Below are positions 41,564-50,388 of a DNA stretch of 64,000 nt, piece by piece (position 1 is the first letter of the stretch; each line of letters opens with the position of its first letter). The position numbers were made by a program, and so were the translations under genes. Below the pieces are notes generated by a model. It searched no databases, was not told the DNA's origin, and saw nothing but the letters and a program-made list of their open reading frames with translations. This DNA is from an uncultured Alistipes sp. (GTDB lineage Bacteria > Bacteroidota > Bacteroidia > Bacteroidales > Rikenellaceae): the NCBI GenBank assembly GCA_938014215.1, contig CALLRW010000042.1, positions 1-64,000 on the forward strand, written 5' to 3'.

Positions 41564-43093
41564 ATGCGAGCATTGATCAGTGTAAGTGACAAGACCGGTG
41601 TTGTGGAGTTCGCCAAGGGACTGCGGACACTGGGTTGGGAGGTGATCGCCACGGGCGGCACGATGAAGCTGCTGCGTGAGAACGGCGTTGAGGTGATCAA
41701 CATCAGCGACGTGACGGGCTTCCCGGAGATCTGCGACGGACGCGTGAAGACGCTTCACCCGAAGGTGCACGGCGGCCTGCTGGCCCGTCGCGACAACCCC
41801 GAGCATCTGAAGGCCCTCAAGGAGAACGGCATCGAGTTCATCGACATGGTCTGCGTGAATCTCTACCCGTTCCGCCAGACGATTGCGAAACCCGACGTAC
41901 GGATGGAGGATGCCATCGAGAATATCGACATCGGCGGTCCGTCGATGCTGCGTTCGGCGGCCAAGAACTGGGCCGACGTGACGGTGGTGTGCGATCCGGC
42001 CGACTACGAGCAGGTGCTTACGGAGATCCGCACGACGGGCAACACCCGCAAGGAGACCCGTCTGAAGCTCTCGGCCAAGGCCTATACCCATACGGCCGAG
42101 TACGATGCGATGATCGCCACCTACATGCGCAAGCAGGCCGGTCTGAACGAGAAACTCTTCCTGGAGTTCGACCTCGTACAGTCGCTGCGCTACGGCGAGA
42201 ACCCGCATCAGGGGGCGAAGTTCTACCGCGAGGAGCACGAGGTGCCCTATTCGCTGGCCTTTGCCCGTCAGCTGCACGGCAAGGAGCTCTCGTACAACAA
42301 CATCCAGGATGCCAACGCTGCGCTGTGCATCGTGCGTGAGTTCGACCGTCCGTTCTGTGTGGGTCTGAAGCACATGAACCCCTGCGGCGCCGCCGTGGGC
42401 AAGGATGTCGTCGACGCCTGGACGAAGGCCTACGAGGCCGACAAGGTCTCGATCTTCGGCGGTATCGTCGCCACGAACTGCACCGTTACGCGCGAGGTGG
42501 CCGAGCTGATGAAGCCCATCTTCCTGGAGATCATCATGGCCCCGAAGTTCGACGAGGGGGCGCTCGAGGTGCTCTGCACGAAGAAGAATCTGCGCCTGCT
42601 GGAGGTCAACATGGAGAAGGGAGCCGTGGATCAGAAGCAGTACGTGAGTGTCAACGGCGGTCTGCTGGTGCAGGATCTCGACATCGCGACCAAAACTGTA
42701 ACGGCCGACATGTGCGTCACGAAGGTGAAGCCCGCTCCGGAGCGGATGGACGACCTGAATTTCGGCTGGCATATCGTCAAGCATGTGAAGTCGAACGCCA
42801 TCGTGGCCGTGAAGGACGGCCGCACGCTGGGTGTCGGCGCCGGTCAGATGAACCGTATCGGTTCGGCCGAACTGGCGCTGAATCAGGCACGTGCCGCCGG
42901 TGTGACGGAGGGTATCGTGCTGGCTTCGGACGGCTTCTTCCCGTTCGACGACTGCGTGGCGCTGGCTGCCGAGTACGGCGTGACGGCCATCGTTCAGCCG
43001 GGCGGTTCGGTGCGTGACGGCGACTCGATCAGCAAGGCTGACGAGAAGGGTATTGCCATGGTATTCACCGGCGAACGTCACTTCAAACACTGA
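41564..43093 (+). CDS. purH: Bifunctional AICAR transformylase / IMP cyclohydrolase
   Basis: PurH performs the two last steps to IMP. The 509-residue protein has an MGS-type cyclohydrolase domain (1 to about 190, SVSDKTGVVEFAKGL near its start) and a transformylase domain from about 200 with the KHMNPCG motif, and LRYGENPHQGAKFY. The start MRALISVSDKTG at 41564 is used; the frame runs on upstream through purN. Confidence 0.96.
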   Translation: MRALISVSDKTGVVEFAKGLRTLGWEVIATGGTMKLLRENGVEVINISDVTGFPEICDGRVKTLHPKVHGGLLARRDNPEHLKALKENGIEFIDMVCVNLYPFRQTIAKPDVRMEDAIENIDIGGPSMLRSAAKNWADVTVVCDPADYEQVLTEIRTTGNTRKETRLKLSAKAYTHTAEYDAMIATYMRKQAGLNEKLFLEFDLVQSLRYGENPHQGAKFYREEHEVPYSLAFARQLHGKELSYNNIQDANAALCIVREFDRPFCVGLKHMNPCGAAVGKDVVDAWTKAYEADKVSIFGGIVATNCTVTREVAELMKPIFLEIIMAPKFDEGALEVLCTKKNLRLLEVNMEKGAVDQKQYVSVNGGLLVQDLDIATKTVTADMCVTKVKPAPERMDDLNFGWHIVKHVKSNAIVAVKDGRTLGVGAGQMNRIGSAELALNQARAAGVTEGIVLASDGFFPFDDCVALAAEYGVTAIVQPGGSVRDGDSISKADEKGIAMVFTGERHFKH

Positions 43094-43107
43094 TCCCCGA
43101 AACGCAT

Positions 43108-44364
43108 ATGGCTATGAAGGTACTGGTGATCGGCGGCGGAGGCCGCGAACATGCCATTGTCGATGCGCTGTCGCGCTCGGCACAGGTCGAGAAGATCTAC
43201 TGCGCCCCCGGCAATGCGGGGATTGCCCGGCAGGCCGAATGCGTCGCCATCCGGGAGACCGAGGTGGAGCGTCTGCGCGACTTTGCCGCCGGGGAGGGGA
43301 TCGGCCTGACGGTCGTGGGTCCCGAGGTGGCACTGGCTGCGGGGGTGGTCGACTGCTTCAAGGCGGCCGGTCTGCGGATCTTCGGCCCGACGAAGGCCGC
43401 CGCACGCATCGAGTCGTCGAAGGAGTTTGCCAAGGAGCTGATGGCCAAATACAACGTCCCGACGGCCGGATTCCGCACCTTTACGGAGTATGCCGCCGCG
43501 CGGGACTACGTGGCCGGACGTCCCTTCCCGGCCGTGCTGAAATATGACGGTCTGGCCGCCGGCAAGGGGGTCGTGATCGCACGGACGATGGAGGAGGCCG
43601 ACGAGGCCCTGCGCGAGATGCTGCTCGACGACAAGTTCGGCGAGGGCAAGGTCGTCGTCGAGGATTACCTCGAGGGGCCGGAGTTCTCGTTCATGTGCTT
43701 CGTCTCGGGGCACCGCGTCTGGCCGATGGTGCTGGCGCAGGACCACAAGCGCGCCTACGACGGCGACGAGGGTCCCAATACGGGCGGCATGGGTGCCTAC
43801 TCGCCGCTGCCGTTCATCACGGCCGAGGACGAGCGCTATGCGCTGGAGCGGATCCTGCAGCCGGTGGCCGATGCGATGGTCGCCGAAGGGTGCCCCTTCG
43901 AAGGGGTGCTGTACGGCGGTCTGATGAAGACGGCGCAGGGGATCAAGGTCATCGAGTTCAACGCCCGTTTCGGCGACCCGGAGACGGAAGTGGTGCTGCC
44001 GCGCCTGAAGAGCGACATCGTCGACATCTTCTGCGCCGTGGCCGACGGCCGGGATACGCGGCTGGAGTGGCACGACTTCGCGACGCTGGGCATCGTCCTG
44101 GCCTCGAAGGGTTACCCCGGCAGCTACGAGAAGGGGCACGAGATCAAGGGTCTCGACCGTGTCGAGGGTACGGTCTACCACATGGGTACGAAGGCCGACG
44201 GCGACCGGATTCTGACGGCGGGCGGACGTGTGCTGTTCGTCGTGGAACGGGGCCGCGATCTGGCCGAAGCCCGCGAGGCGGCGCTGCGCGACGTGGCCCG
44301 CATCGAGTGTGACAACCTCTTCCACCGGACCGATATCGGCCATTGGGCATTTGACAACAAGTAA
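43108..44364 (+). CDS. purD: Phosphoribosylamine-glycine ligase
   Basis: PurD joins glycine and phosphoribosylamine. The 418-residue ATP-grasp protein has VLVIGGGGREHAIVDAL at the start, KYDGLAAGKGVVIA, and EFNARFGDPETEVVLPRL near 290. An alternative start two codons downstream (MKVLVIGG) is possible. Confidence 0.96.
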   Translation: MAMKVLVIGGGGREHAIVDALSRSAQVEKIYCAPGNAGIARQAECVAIRETEVERLRDFAAGEGIGLTVVGPEVALAAGVVDCFKAAGLRIFGPTKAAARIESSKEFAKELMAKYNVPTAGFRTFTEYAAARDYVAGRPFPAVLKYDGLAAGKGVVIARTMEEADEALREMLLDDKFGEGKVVVEDYLEGPEFSFMCFVSGHRVWPMVLAQDHKRAYDGDEGPNTGGMGAYSPLPFITAEDERYALERILQPVADAMVAEGCPFEGVLYGGLMKTAQGIKVIEFNARFGDPETEVVLPRLKSDIVDIFCAVADGRDTRLEWHDFATLGIVLASKGYPGSYEKGHEIKGLDRVEGTVYHMGTKADGDRILTAGGRVLFVVERGRDLAEAREAALRDVARIECDNLFHRTDIGHWAFDNK

Positions 44365-44379
44365 GCGAAGCAGAAAACT

Positions 44380-45228
44380 ATGATAATCAGCGGAAAGGAA
44401 CTGTCGGCCAAACTGAAGGCCGAAATGGCGGAGCAGGTGAAGACCTTCCCCGCGAAATACGGGCGTGTGCCCCATCTGGTGGTGATTCTCGTGGGAGACA
44501 ATCCGGCCAGTGTGAGTTATGTGACGGGCAAGGCGAAGGCCTCGGAGGCGGTGGGAATCCGCAATACGACGATCCGCAAGCCCGAGTCGATTACGGAGGC
44601 CGAGTTGCTGGACATCATCACGGCGTTGAACCTCGACGACGAGGTGGACGGCATTCTGGTGCAGCTGCCCTTGCCGAAGCACATCGACGAGAACAAGGTG
44701 ATCGAGGCGATCGACAAGTCGAAGGATGTGGACGGCTTCCATCCGCTGAACGTGGCGGCTCTGTGGCAGAAACAGCCCTGCACGCTGCCCTGTACGCCGA
44801 AGGGCATCATCAAGATGCTGAAGGCCGCCGGGGTGGAGATCGCCGGGAAGCGGGCCGTGGTGATCGGCCGCAGCAACATCGTCGGACTCCCCGTCTCGAA
44901 GCTGCTGCTCGACGAGAATGCCACGGTGACCATCGCCCACAGCCGTACGCGCAACCTGGCCGAGGTGACGCGTCAGGCCGAGATTCTGGTGGTAGCTATC
45001 GGGCGTCCGAAGTTCGTGACGGCCGACATGGTGGCCGACGGTGCGGTGGTGATCGACGTGGGTGTGAACCGCGATCCCGAGACGGGCAAACTGTGCGGCG
45101 ACGTCGACTTTGCGGCCATCGAACCGAAGGCCTCGGTCATCACGCCGGTGCCGGGAGGCGTCGGCCCGATGACGATCTGCTGCCTGATGGAGAACACGAT
45201 CGAGTGCTTCCTGAAGCGCCGCAAGTAG
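44380..45228 (+). CDS. folD: Methylenetetrahydrofolate dehydrogenase / cyclohydrolase
   Basis: FolD makes 10-formyl-THF, the donor needed by PurN and PurH, which explains its place at the end of the pur run (15 bp after purD). The 282-residue protein shows VGDNPASVSYVTGKAKASEAVGI with the catalytic Lys, QLPLPKHIDENKVIEAIDKSKDVDGFHP, the NADP-binding VIGRSNIVGLPVSKLL, and TPVPGGVGPMT near the end. Confidence 0.96.
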   Translation: MIISGKELSAKLKAEMAEQVKTFPAKYGRVPHLVVILVGDNPASVSYVTGKAKASEAVGIRNTTIRKPESITEAELLDIITALNLDDEVDGILVQLPLPKHIDENKVIEAIDKSKDVDGFHPLNVAALWQKQPCTLPCTPKGIIKMLKAAGVEIAGKRAVVIGRSNIVGLPVSKLLLDENATVTIAHSRTRNLAEVTRQAEILVVAIGRPKFVTADMVADGAVVIDVGVNRDPETGKLCGDVDFAAIEPKASVITPVPGGVGPMTICCLMENTIECFLKRRK

Positions 45229-45396
45229 GGGCGTGAACGGCGGGGGTCCGGGTGGAGTAGCCCTGGACCGGTCCGCGACGGGAGGGCGCTCGGGTGGAAA
45301 AGGCTCGGGCTGATCCGCGAAAGGGTCGGAAGAGAACCTCCGAAGCGTGACATCGTGAACTCCGAAGCGGGTTGCCGCCAGTCGGAGTGCAAAAGG

Positions 45397-45434
45397 AAAA
45401 GTCCGGAATACCGTGAAGGTTTCCGGACTTTTTT
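45397..45434. terminator. Bidirectional terminator after the pur locus
   Basis: Arms AAAAGTCCGGAA (45397-45408) and TTCCGGACTTTT (45421-45432) pair perfectly. It would end the pur-folD RNA and, from the other strand, the DUF2156-GNAT RNA. Confidence 0.9.
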
Positions 45435-45449
45435 GTGTGACGGCGGGAT

Positions 45450-46835
45450 CTACTTGCGGAAGGTGGCCGTCAGCTGCTCGGGCAGCGGAGTCGTGTTGTC
45501 GCGGCGCCAGACCATCGCCCGGTCGGTGGCCGCGTCGCCCGTCCCGAAGTCGAATCCATCCTCCGAGACGAAGCTGACGGGGATCTCGCCCGCCAGTCCG
45601 AACCCTTCGTAGAAGGTGCGGAGCCACTCCTCGCCCGGTGTCGGGATCAGGAAGGCGGCATCATCCCCGCGTTCGGCGATGAGCGTCATGGCCTGTCGCA
45701 TGAGTTGCGACGCCAGACCGCGGTGACGGGCCGAACGGGCCGTGGCAACGCCGTAGATATAGGTCGTGCGCCCCAGTTCGGTGTCGAAGGGCAGGAGGTG
45801 GAGCATTGCGACGGTCTGCCCCTGCTCCTCGACGGTCAGGGCCCGCCGCCGCGAATAGTAGCGGATCAGGAACGAATCGACGAAGTCATCCCCGTCGCCG
45901 AATGCCTCCTGCCACAGCGCCTTGCAGGCCAGTTCATCGGGGTGGAGATGGATGGCCAGGAACTTGTGCTGCAGGAAGGCCGGATGGTAGGAGAGCTTGG
46001 CGCGGCGCAGCCCCTCCAGTCCGAGATCCTCTTCGCGGTTGATCAGCGTGAAGCGCTCTGGCAGATGCTCGGCGAAGAGTTTGTTGATGATCGTGAAGGC
46101 GCCGTCGTACTCCGTATCGGCCTTCTCCATGTGGGTGTCGAAGGTGTGGTCGTTGACCGCCGACCCGAAGGTGAAGGCCACCAGCCGCTCGCCCACGTAG
46201 ATGCAGCCGCCCAGCAGCCCCAGCTCCTCGAAGTGTTCGAATCCGCGCAGCATGGCCCGCTGTTCGGCGCAGAGTTCCGAGGTGTGGCCCTCGTGTGCCC
46301 TGCGCCATTCGCGTTCGAGGGCCATACACTCGCCGAAGCGGTCGCGCGTCAGCACCTCGTAGTGGTAGTCGGGGTATTCGGCCGTGAAGCGGTTGATGTG
46401 GTTGCGCTTGGGCTGATAGCGGCGGCCGGGGAGCGTACGGAGATCCTCGGCGTTGTAGACGTAGTCCTCCAGCGCGCGGTCCGACTCGAAGGCGAACTGC
46501 CCGACGTGCATCCGCCGGATCATATCACGTCCCTCGTCGGTCAGTCCGATGATGCGCAGCCGCTGTCCGTGGGCATGGGCATCCTCTCTGAGCAGCGGGA
46601 TGATCGGTCCGAAGTCGCCCTTGCCGACCGGCTGCATGTAGCCGATGCGGTCGCCGCCGTCGATCCGGAAGCGGATGACCAGAAAGCCCTCGATTTCGGC
46701 CCAGGCGCTGTGGTAGACCTCCTGCCAGCAGTACATGTTGGCGAAGGCCAGGTCGCAGTTGCAGATGCCCGAGGGCATGGTGTAACGCTCGATGAGACTG
46801 CGGTCCTCGAGCCGTACGGGATGAAATTCAATCAT
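45450..46835 (-). CDS. DUF2156 domain fused to a GNAT acetyltransferase
   Basis: Residues 1 to about 290 match DUF2156, a double-GNAT-like fold found in the aminoacyl-transferring half of lysyl-phosphatidylglycerol synthases (PVRLEDRSLIERY at the start, RRYQPKRNHINRF, INREEDLGLEGLRRAKLSYHPAFLQHKF). From about 295 to 461 there is a second, typical GNAT domain with YIYGVATARSARHRGLASQLMRQAM, the acetyl-CoA loop. In many Bacteroidetes these two domains are, to my knowledge, separate neighbouring genes; here they are one chain. It follows the sulfatase-fold gene with an 8-bp overlap. The substrate is unknown. Confidence 0.82.
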   Translation of the reverse strand: MIEFHPVRLEDRSLIERYTMPSGICNCDLAFANMYCWQEVYHSAWAEIEGFLVIRFRIDGGDRIGYMQPVGKGDFGPIIPLLREDAHAHGQRLRIIGLTDEGRDMIRRMHVGQFAFESDRALEDYVYNAEDLRTLPGRRYQPKRNHINRFTAEYPDYHYEVLTRDRFGECMALEREWRRAHEGHTSELCAEQRAMLRGFEHFEELGLLGGCIYVGERLVAFTFGSAVNDHTFDTHMEKADTEYDGAFTIINKLFAEHLPERFTLINREEDLGLEGLRRAKLSYHPAFLQHKFLAIHLHPDELACKALWQEAFGDGDDFVDSFLIRYYSRRRALTVEEQGQTVAMLHLLPFDTELGRTTYIYGVATARSARHRGLASQLMRQAMTLIAERGDDAAFLIPTPGEEWLRTFYEGFGLAGEIPVSFVSEDGFDFGTGDAATDRAMVWRRDNTTPLPEQLTATFRK

Positions 46836-48765
46836 GAACCGTGTAATTCTTGTTTTCGATATGCTCGTAGTATTGCTGGAGGAGGGCCCGGAAACGCATG
46901 GCCAGCGTGTCGGCCGCTGGGGTCGGCTGTTGGGTGAGACCGGCTCCCGAGTCGTCGAGGCGGACGATCCCCTCGTCGGTCAGCGCCCGGAACTCGCCGT
47001 CGTAGCTGACCGACCATTGCGGACGGTCCGATTCGTTGAGCACGTCGCGCCCGAAGGCGAAGTAGGGTTCGCGGTTGCCGACAATCCCCAGCAGCGTCGG
47101 CATCAGGTCGAGCTGCTGCGTGATGCCGGTCACTTCGCCCTGCAGGGCGCCGTCGGGCGTATAGATGAATCCCAGGATGTGCATGTTTCCGGGGTAGGAG
47201 CGGGTCTGTTCGGCGAACTTCTCCGACGAGACGTGGTCGGCCACGAAGACGAAGATCGTGCGGCGGAACCACTCCTCGCTGCCGTAGCGTTCGAAGAAGC
47301 GGCGGAAGGCCTGATCGTCGTAGGCTACCCCCTTGTGGATCCTGGTGTACCCGTCGGGGAGCGTTGCGGCGTACTTCTCGGGTACGACGAACGGATGGTG
47401 CGACGAGAGGGTGAAGAGCGTGGCGAAGAAGGGTTCGGGCATCGTCCCGAGCTCCTCGCCGAGGAACTGCAGGAAGGGTTCGTCCCAGATGCCCCAGTAT
47501 CCGTCGAAATCCTCCCGGCTGTGACGGGCTTCGTAATCCTCGCGGCTGACCAGCCGTTCGACCCCGGCCGAACGGGCATAGGCGCCAAATCCCATCGAGC
47601 CGTGTTCCGAACCGCAGAAGAAGGCGGTCGAGTAGCCCTTGTCGGCGAGGATGGCGGGCAGCTGGCGGCTTTCGCCGAGCGACTGCGGCATCAGCACGAA
47701 GGGGGTGCGGAACGACGGGATGCTCCCCAGGACGGAGGGCATGGCCTGGATCGACCGCGTGCCGTTGGCGTACATCCGCCGGAAGGTGAGTCCCTGCCGC
47801 ATCAGCGAATCGAGAAACGGCGTGAAGCCCTTCTGCGGCAGGTCGGCGTAGATCTCCGGACAGAGGTAGGCGGAGTGTTCGGCCGACATGCTTTCGAGGA
47901 TGAAGATCATGATGTTGCGTCCCGCGAGGTTCACGGCCGTCGAGTCGGCCGGCTGGTGGACGGGCGTAAAGAGCCGCGGCAGTTCATCGGCCGTGTAAAA
48001 GGTGCGGAACTTGACGCTCGAAGAGCTTCCGGCGGTGCGCAGGATGCAGAATGGATTGCTCAGGATGAGGTTGGCCTTGCCGCTCTCCGAGGTGTAGAGC
48101 GTGGCGTTCGAGAGGGTGATCGGGCGGGTCATGCGGGTCATGCCGCCGCGCATGCCGGCGATGCTCAGCCCGGCTCCCAGCGCGAGGATCGCCACACCGC
48201 CCGCATAGTAGGGCCAGCCGCTCCGCAACAGGCTCTCTTCGCGCACCCGGCGGCGGTATCCGACGACGAGCAGCGCCGTCAGCACGACCCATACCACGAC
48301 CAGATACCAGTTTTCGGCCATGAACTTGCCGACCAGCTGCAGTGAGTTGTCGTTGTCGGCGAAGAAGATCTCGTCGGCCGTAAATCGTTTCTGCGTGTAG
48401 CGGAAGTAGACCGTATCGGCGAGGTTTGTGGCCACGACGAGCAGCGAGTTGATCACGACGTAGTAGCCGAACATCAGGCGCCGGTACCAGCGTCGCTGGC
48501 GCAGGCGGAGGGGCAGCAGGGCCAGCAGGATGAAGATTCCGTCGGCGTAGACCACCGAGGCGGTGTCAAACTTCAGGGCTCCGGCCAGCAGCGTCATCAC
48601 CTCGCTGCCCGGGATCGGTCCGATCAGCTGGGCGTTGTAGAGGTAGAAGACCACCCGGCAGAGCAGCAGCACCGCATAAAGCACAACAAGCCGCCACACC
48701 AGCATCCCCACCGGAGTGTGGAGCAGGCGTGACGGCATATTCTGATTCTGGATCGTTCGTTCCAT
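46828..48765 (-). CDS. LtaS-like membrane sulfatase-fold phosphoglycerol or phosphoethanolamine transferase
   Basis: The 645-residue protein has about five membrane helices in the first 180 residues and a large alkaline-phosphatase-like domain outside. Metal and nucleophile residues are visible: NIMIFILESMSAEHSAY, the nucleophile Thr in MYANGTRSIQAMPSVL, and FVADHVS near 510 with Asp-His. Such enzymes move phosphoglycerol or phosphoethanolamine to envelope glycans or lipids; which one is not clear. The start at 48765 may be nine codons too early (M10 is possible). The polypurine tract lies just upstream. Confidence 0.85.
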   Translation of the reverse strand: MERTIQNQNMPSRLLHTPVGMLVWRLVVLYAVLLLCRVVFYLYNAQLIGPIPGSEVMTLLAGALKFDTASVVYADGIFILLALLPLRLRQRRWYRRLMFGYYVVINSLLVVATNLADTVYFRYTQKRFTADEIFFADNDNSLQLVGKFMAENWYLVVVWVVLTALLVVGYRRRVREESLLRSGWPYYAGGVAILALGAGLSIAGMRGGMTRMTRPITLSNATLYTSESGKANLILSNPFCILRTAGSSSSVKFRTFYTADELPRLFTPVHQPADSTAVNLAGRNIMIFILESMSAEHSAYLCPEIYADLPQKGFTPFLDSLMRQGLTFRRMYANGTRSIQAMPSVLGSIPSFRTPFVLMPQSLGESRQLPAILADKGYSTAFFCGSEHGSMGFGAYARSAGVERLVSREDYEARHSREDFDGYWGIWDEPFLQFLGEELGTMPEPFFATLFTLSSHHPFVVPEKYAATLPDGYTRIHKGVAYDDQAFRRFFERYGSEEWFRRTIFVFVADHVSSEKFAEQTRSYPGNMHILGFIYTPDGALQGEVTGITQQLDLMPTLLGIVGNREPYFAFGRDVLNESDRPQWSVSYDGEFRALTDEGIVRLDDSGAGLTQQPTPAADTLAMRFRALLQQYYEHIENKNYTVHD

Positions 48766-48787
48766 GATGATTCGGTTCGTTCCGGCG

Positions 48788-48918
48788 TGCGACCCCTATT
48801 CTCTCCCTCTCTTCTTGTTTTCTCTCTTCCCTCCGGGTTTCTCTTTCCCCTTCGGTTTCTCCCTCTCCTCTCGTTTTCTCTCTTTCTCTCTTGTCCTCTC
48901 CCTCTTCTCTCACCCCTT
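48788..48918. repeat. 130-bp polypyrimidine/polypurine spacer
   Basis: The plus strand is almost only C and T with runs such as CTCTCTTTCTCTC and TTTCTCTCTTCCCTCC; the matching RNA from the minus strand would be nearly all purine. It fills the gap between the nadC stop and the sulfatase-fold gene start, so it would be in that gene's leader. Degenerate units (GAGAGGGAGA) recur. Confidence 0.8.
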
Positions 48919-48922
48919 CGGG

Positions 48923-49777
48923 TTATTCGCAGGCCTTGAGCGACATGTCGAGCGAGCGGATCTGGTGGGTCAGTGCTCCCACCGAGATGAAGTCGACACC
49001 GCACTCGGCATATTCGCGCAGCGTTTCGAGGGTGATGCCGCCGCTGGATTCGGTTTCGCAGCGTCCGGCCACCTTCTCGACGGCGCGGCGGGTCATCTCG
49101 GGCGTGAAGTTGTCGAACATGATGCGGTCGACACCCCCTGCGGCGAAGACCTCGTCGATATCCTCCAGCGTGCGGACCTCGCACTCGATCGGGAGGTTCT
49201 TGCCCTTGGCCCGGAGGTATTCGCGGGCGCCGGTGATGGCCTTCTGAATGCCGCCGGCGAAGTCGATGTGGTTGTCCTTCAGCAGGATCATGTCGAAGAG
49301 TCCCATGCGGTGGTTCTCGCCGCCGCCCAGCTTCACGGCCATCTTGTCCAGCACGCGCATGCCGGGCGTCGTCTTGCGCGTATCGAGGACCCGGGTGTGG
49401 AGCCCCTCGAGGCGTTTGACGTAGACGGCCGTCTGGGTGGCCACGCCGCTCATGCGCTGCATGATGTTCAGTACGATGCGCTCGGCCTGCAGCAGCGAGC
49501 GGAGGCGTCCCGAGACGTAGAAGGCCACGTCGCCGGGTTTCACGCGGTCGCCGTCGTTGAGCACCTGTTCGAGGTGCATCTCGGGGTCGAGGCGGTGGAA
49601 GACGATCCGTGCAATTTCGATGCCGGCGATCGTCCCCTCCTGCTTGCACAGCAGGCGCATGCGTCCGTGTTCGTCGGCGGGGATGCAGCAGAGCGACGTG
49701 TGGTCGCCGTCGCCGATATCCTCCTTGATGCAGAGTTCGATCAATTCGTCCACAAAGGGTCTGTATTCGGGCTTCAT
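48923..49777 (-). CDS. nadC: Nicotinate-nucleotide diphosphorylase (quinolinate phosphoribosyltransferase)
   Basis: NadC makes nicotinate mononucleotide from quinolinate and PRPP in NAD synthesis. The 284-residue protein contains LNIMQRMSGVATQT, DTRKTTPGMRVLDKMAVKLGGGENHRMGLFD, and EVRTLEDIDEV, all classical NadC stretches, and the GGITLETLREYAECGVDFISVGAL end. It has its own -7 element. Confidence 0.95.
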   Translation of the reverse strand: MKPEYRPFVDELIELCIKEDIGDGDHTSLCCIPADEHGRMRLLCKQEGTIAGIEIARIVFHRLDPEMHLEQVLNDGDRVKPGDVAFYVSGRLRSLLQAERIVLNIMQRMSGVATQTAVYVKRLEGLHTRVLDTRKTTPGMRVLDKMAVKLGGGENHRMGLFDMILLKDNHIDFAGGIQKAITGAREYLRAKGKNLPIECEVRTLEDIDEVFAAGGVDRIMFDNFTPEMTRRAVEKVAGRCETESSGGITLETLREYAECGVDFISVGALTHQIRSLDMSLKACE

Positions 49778-49797
49778 CTTTCGTGCATGTTTATGGT

Positions 49798-49829
49798 TTC
49801 GCCTGCAAAGTTAACACTTCGCAGGCGAA
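49798..49829 (-). promoter_or_regulatory. nadC -7 element inside a 9-bp inverted repeat
   Basis: TAACTTTG on the minus strand (49806-49813) is enclosed by arms TTCGCCTGC (49798-49806) and GCAGGCGAA (49821-49829). The symmetry over a promoter suggests an operator; without a T run after it, it is less like a terminator for the lipoprotein gene upstream. Confidence 0.5.
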
Positions 49830-49846
49830 CTCCATCCCCCGGAGGG

Positions 49847-50386
49847 TTATTTTTTTACCAGCAGCCGGCCGTCGTACTCCACGCGGTAGCTGCCCAGCCG
49901 GGGTACGTCGCACGAAAAGCTCATGTGGCAGAGGATGTCGCTGACGGCTCCTTCGATCTGGGTGAGCGTATAGGCGGGCATGTCCTGATAGCTGTAACCG
50001 CCGCCCTCCTGGTTCGGGAGCTGGACTTGCGGCACCCAGTTGTCGGCCGTGTAGGAGAGCGAGGCCCCCTGGCCGGCGGTGTAGGGGAGGCGGTAGAGGC
50101 GCATCTCGAGGGCCGGCATGGCGGCGGCGAAGCGCGTCTGGTGCATGTAGATGACCAGCGTCTCGCCGCCGGCGAACTCGAACCATGCTTCGGGATCGGT
50201 GTAGGTCGAGCCGTCGGTCGTGTTGGTCACCTTGGCCGTTCCGTAGAAGTGCATGTTCCGTCCGGAGTAGACGCCGTCGACGATCTCGGGATTGCTCGTC
50301 GCGTACTGGACGCCATCTTCGGCTTCGTCGTTGCAGGCGGCCAGCGCAAAGGCCGCAAAGCTCAGCAGCAGCAGTTTTTTCAGCAT
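49847..50386 (-). CDS. Lipoprotein of unknown function downstream of a TonB-dependent receptor
   Basis: The 179-residue protein has a lipobox (FALAACN, Cys18) and a beta-rich mature part with many aromatic residues, an 8-10-strand, calycin-like pattern being possible. It starts 2 bp after the stop of the TonB-dependent receptor gene and so is expressed with it. It could be a small surface or periplasmic partner of that receptor, but no specific family is certain. The start at 50386 is chosen by the signal peptide; the frame extends further up inside the receptor gene. Confidence 0.78.
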   Translation of the reverse strand: MLKKLLLLSFAAFALAACNDEAEDGVQYATSNPEIVDGVYSGRNMHFYGTAKVTNTTDGSTYTDPEAWFEFAGGETLVIYMHQTRFAAAMPALEMRLYRLPYTAGQGASLSYTADNWVPQVQLPNQEGGGYSYQDMPAYTLTQIEGAVSDILCHMSFSCDVPRLGSYRVEYDGRLLVKK

Positions 50387-50388
50387 GT

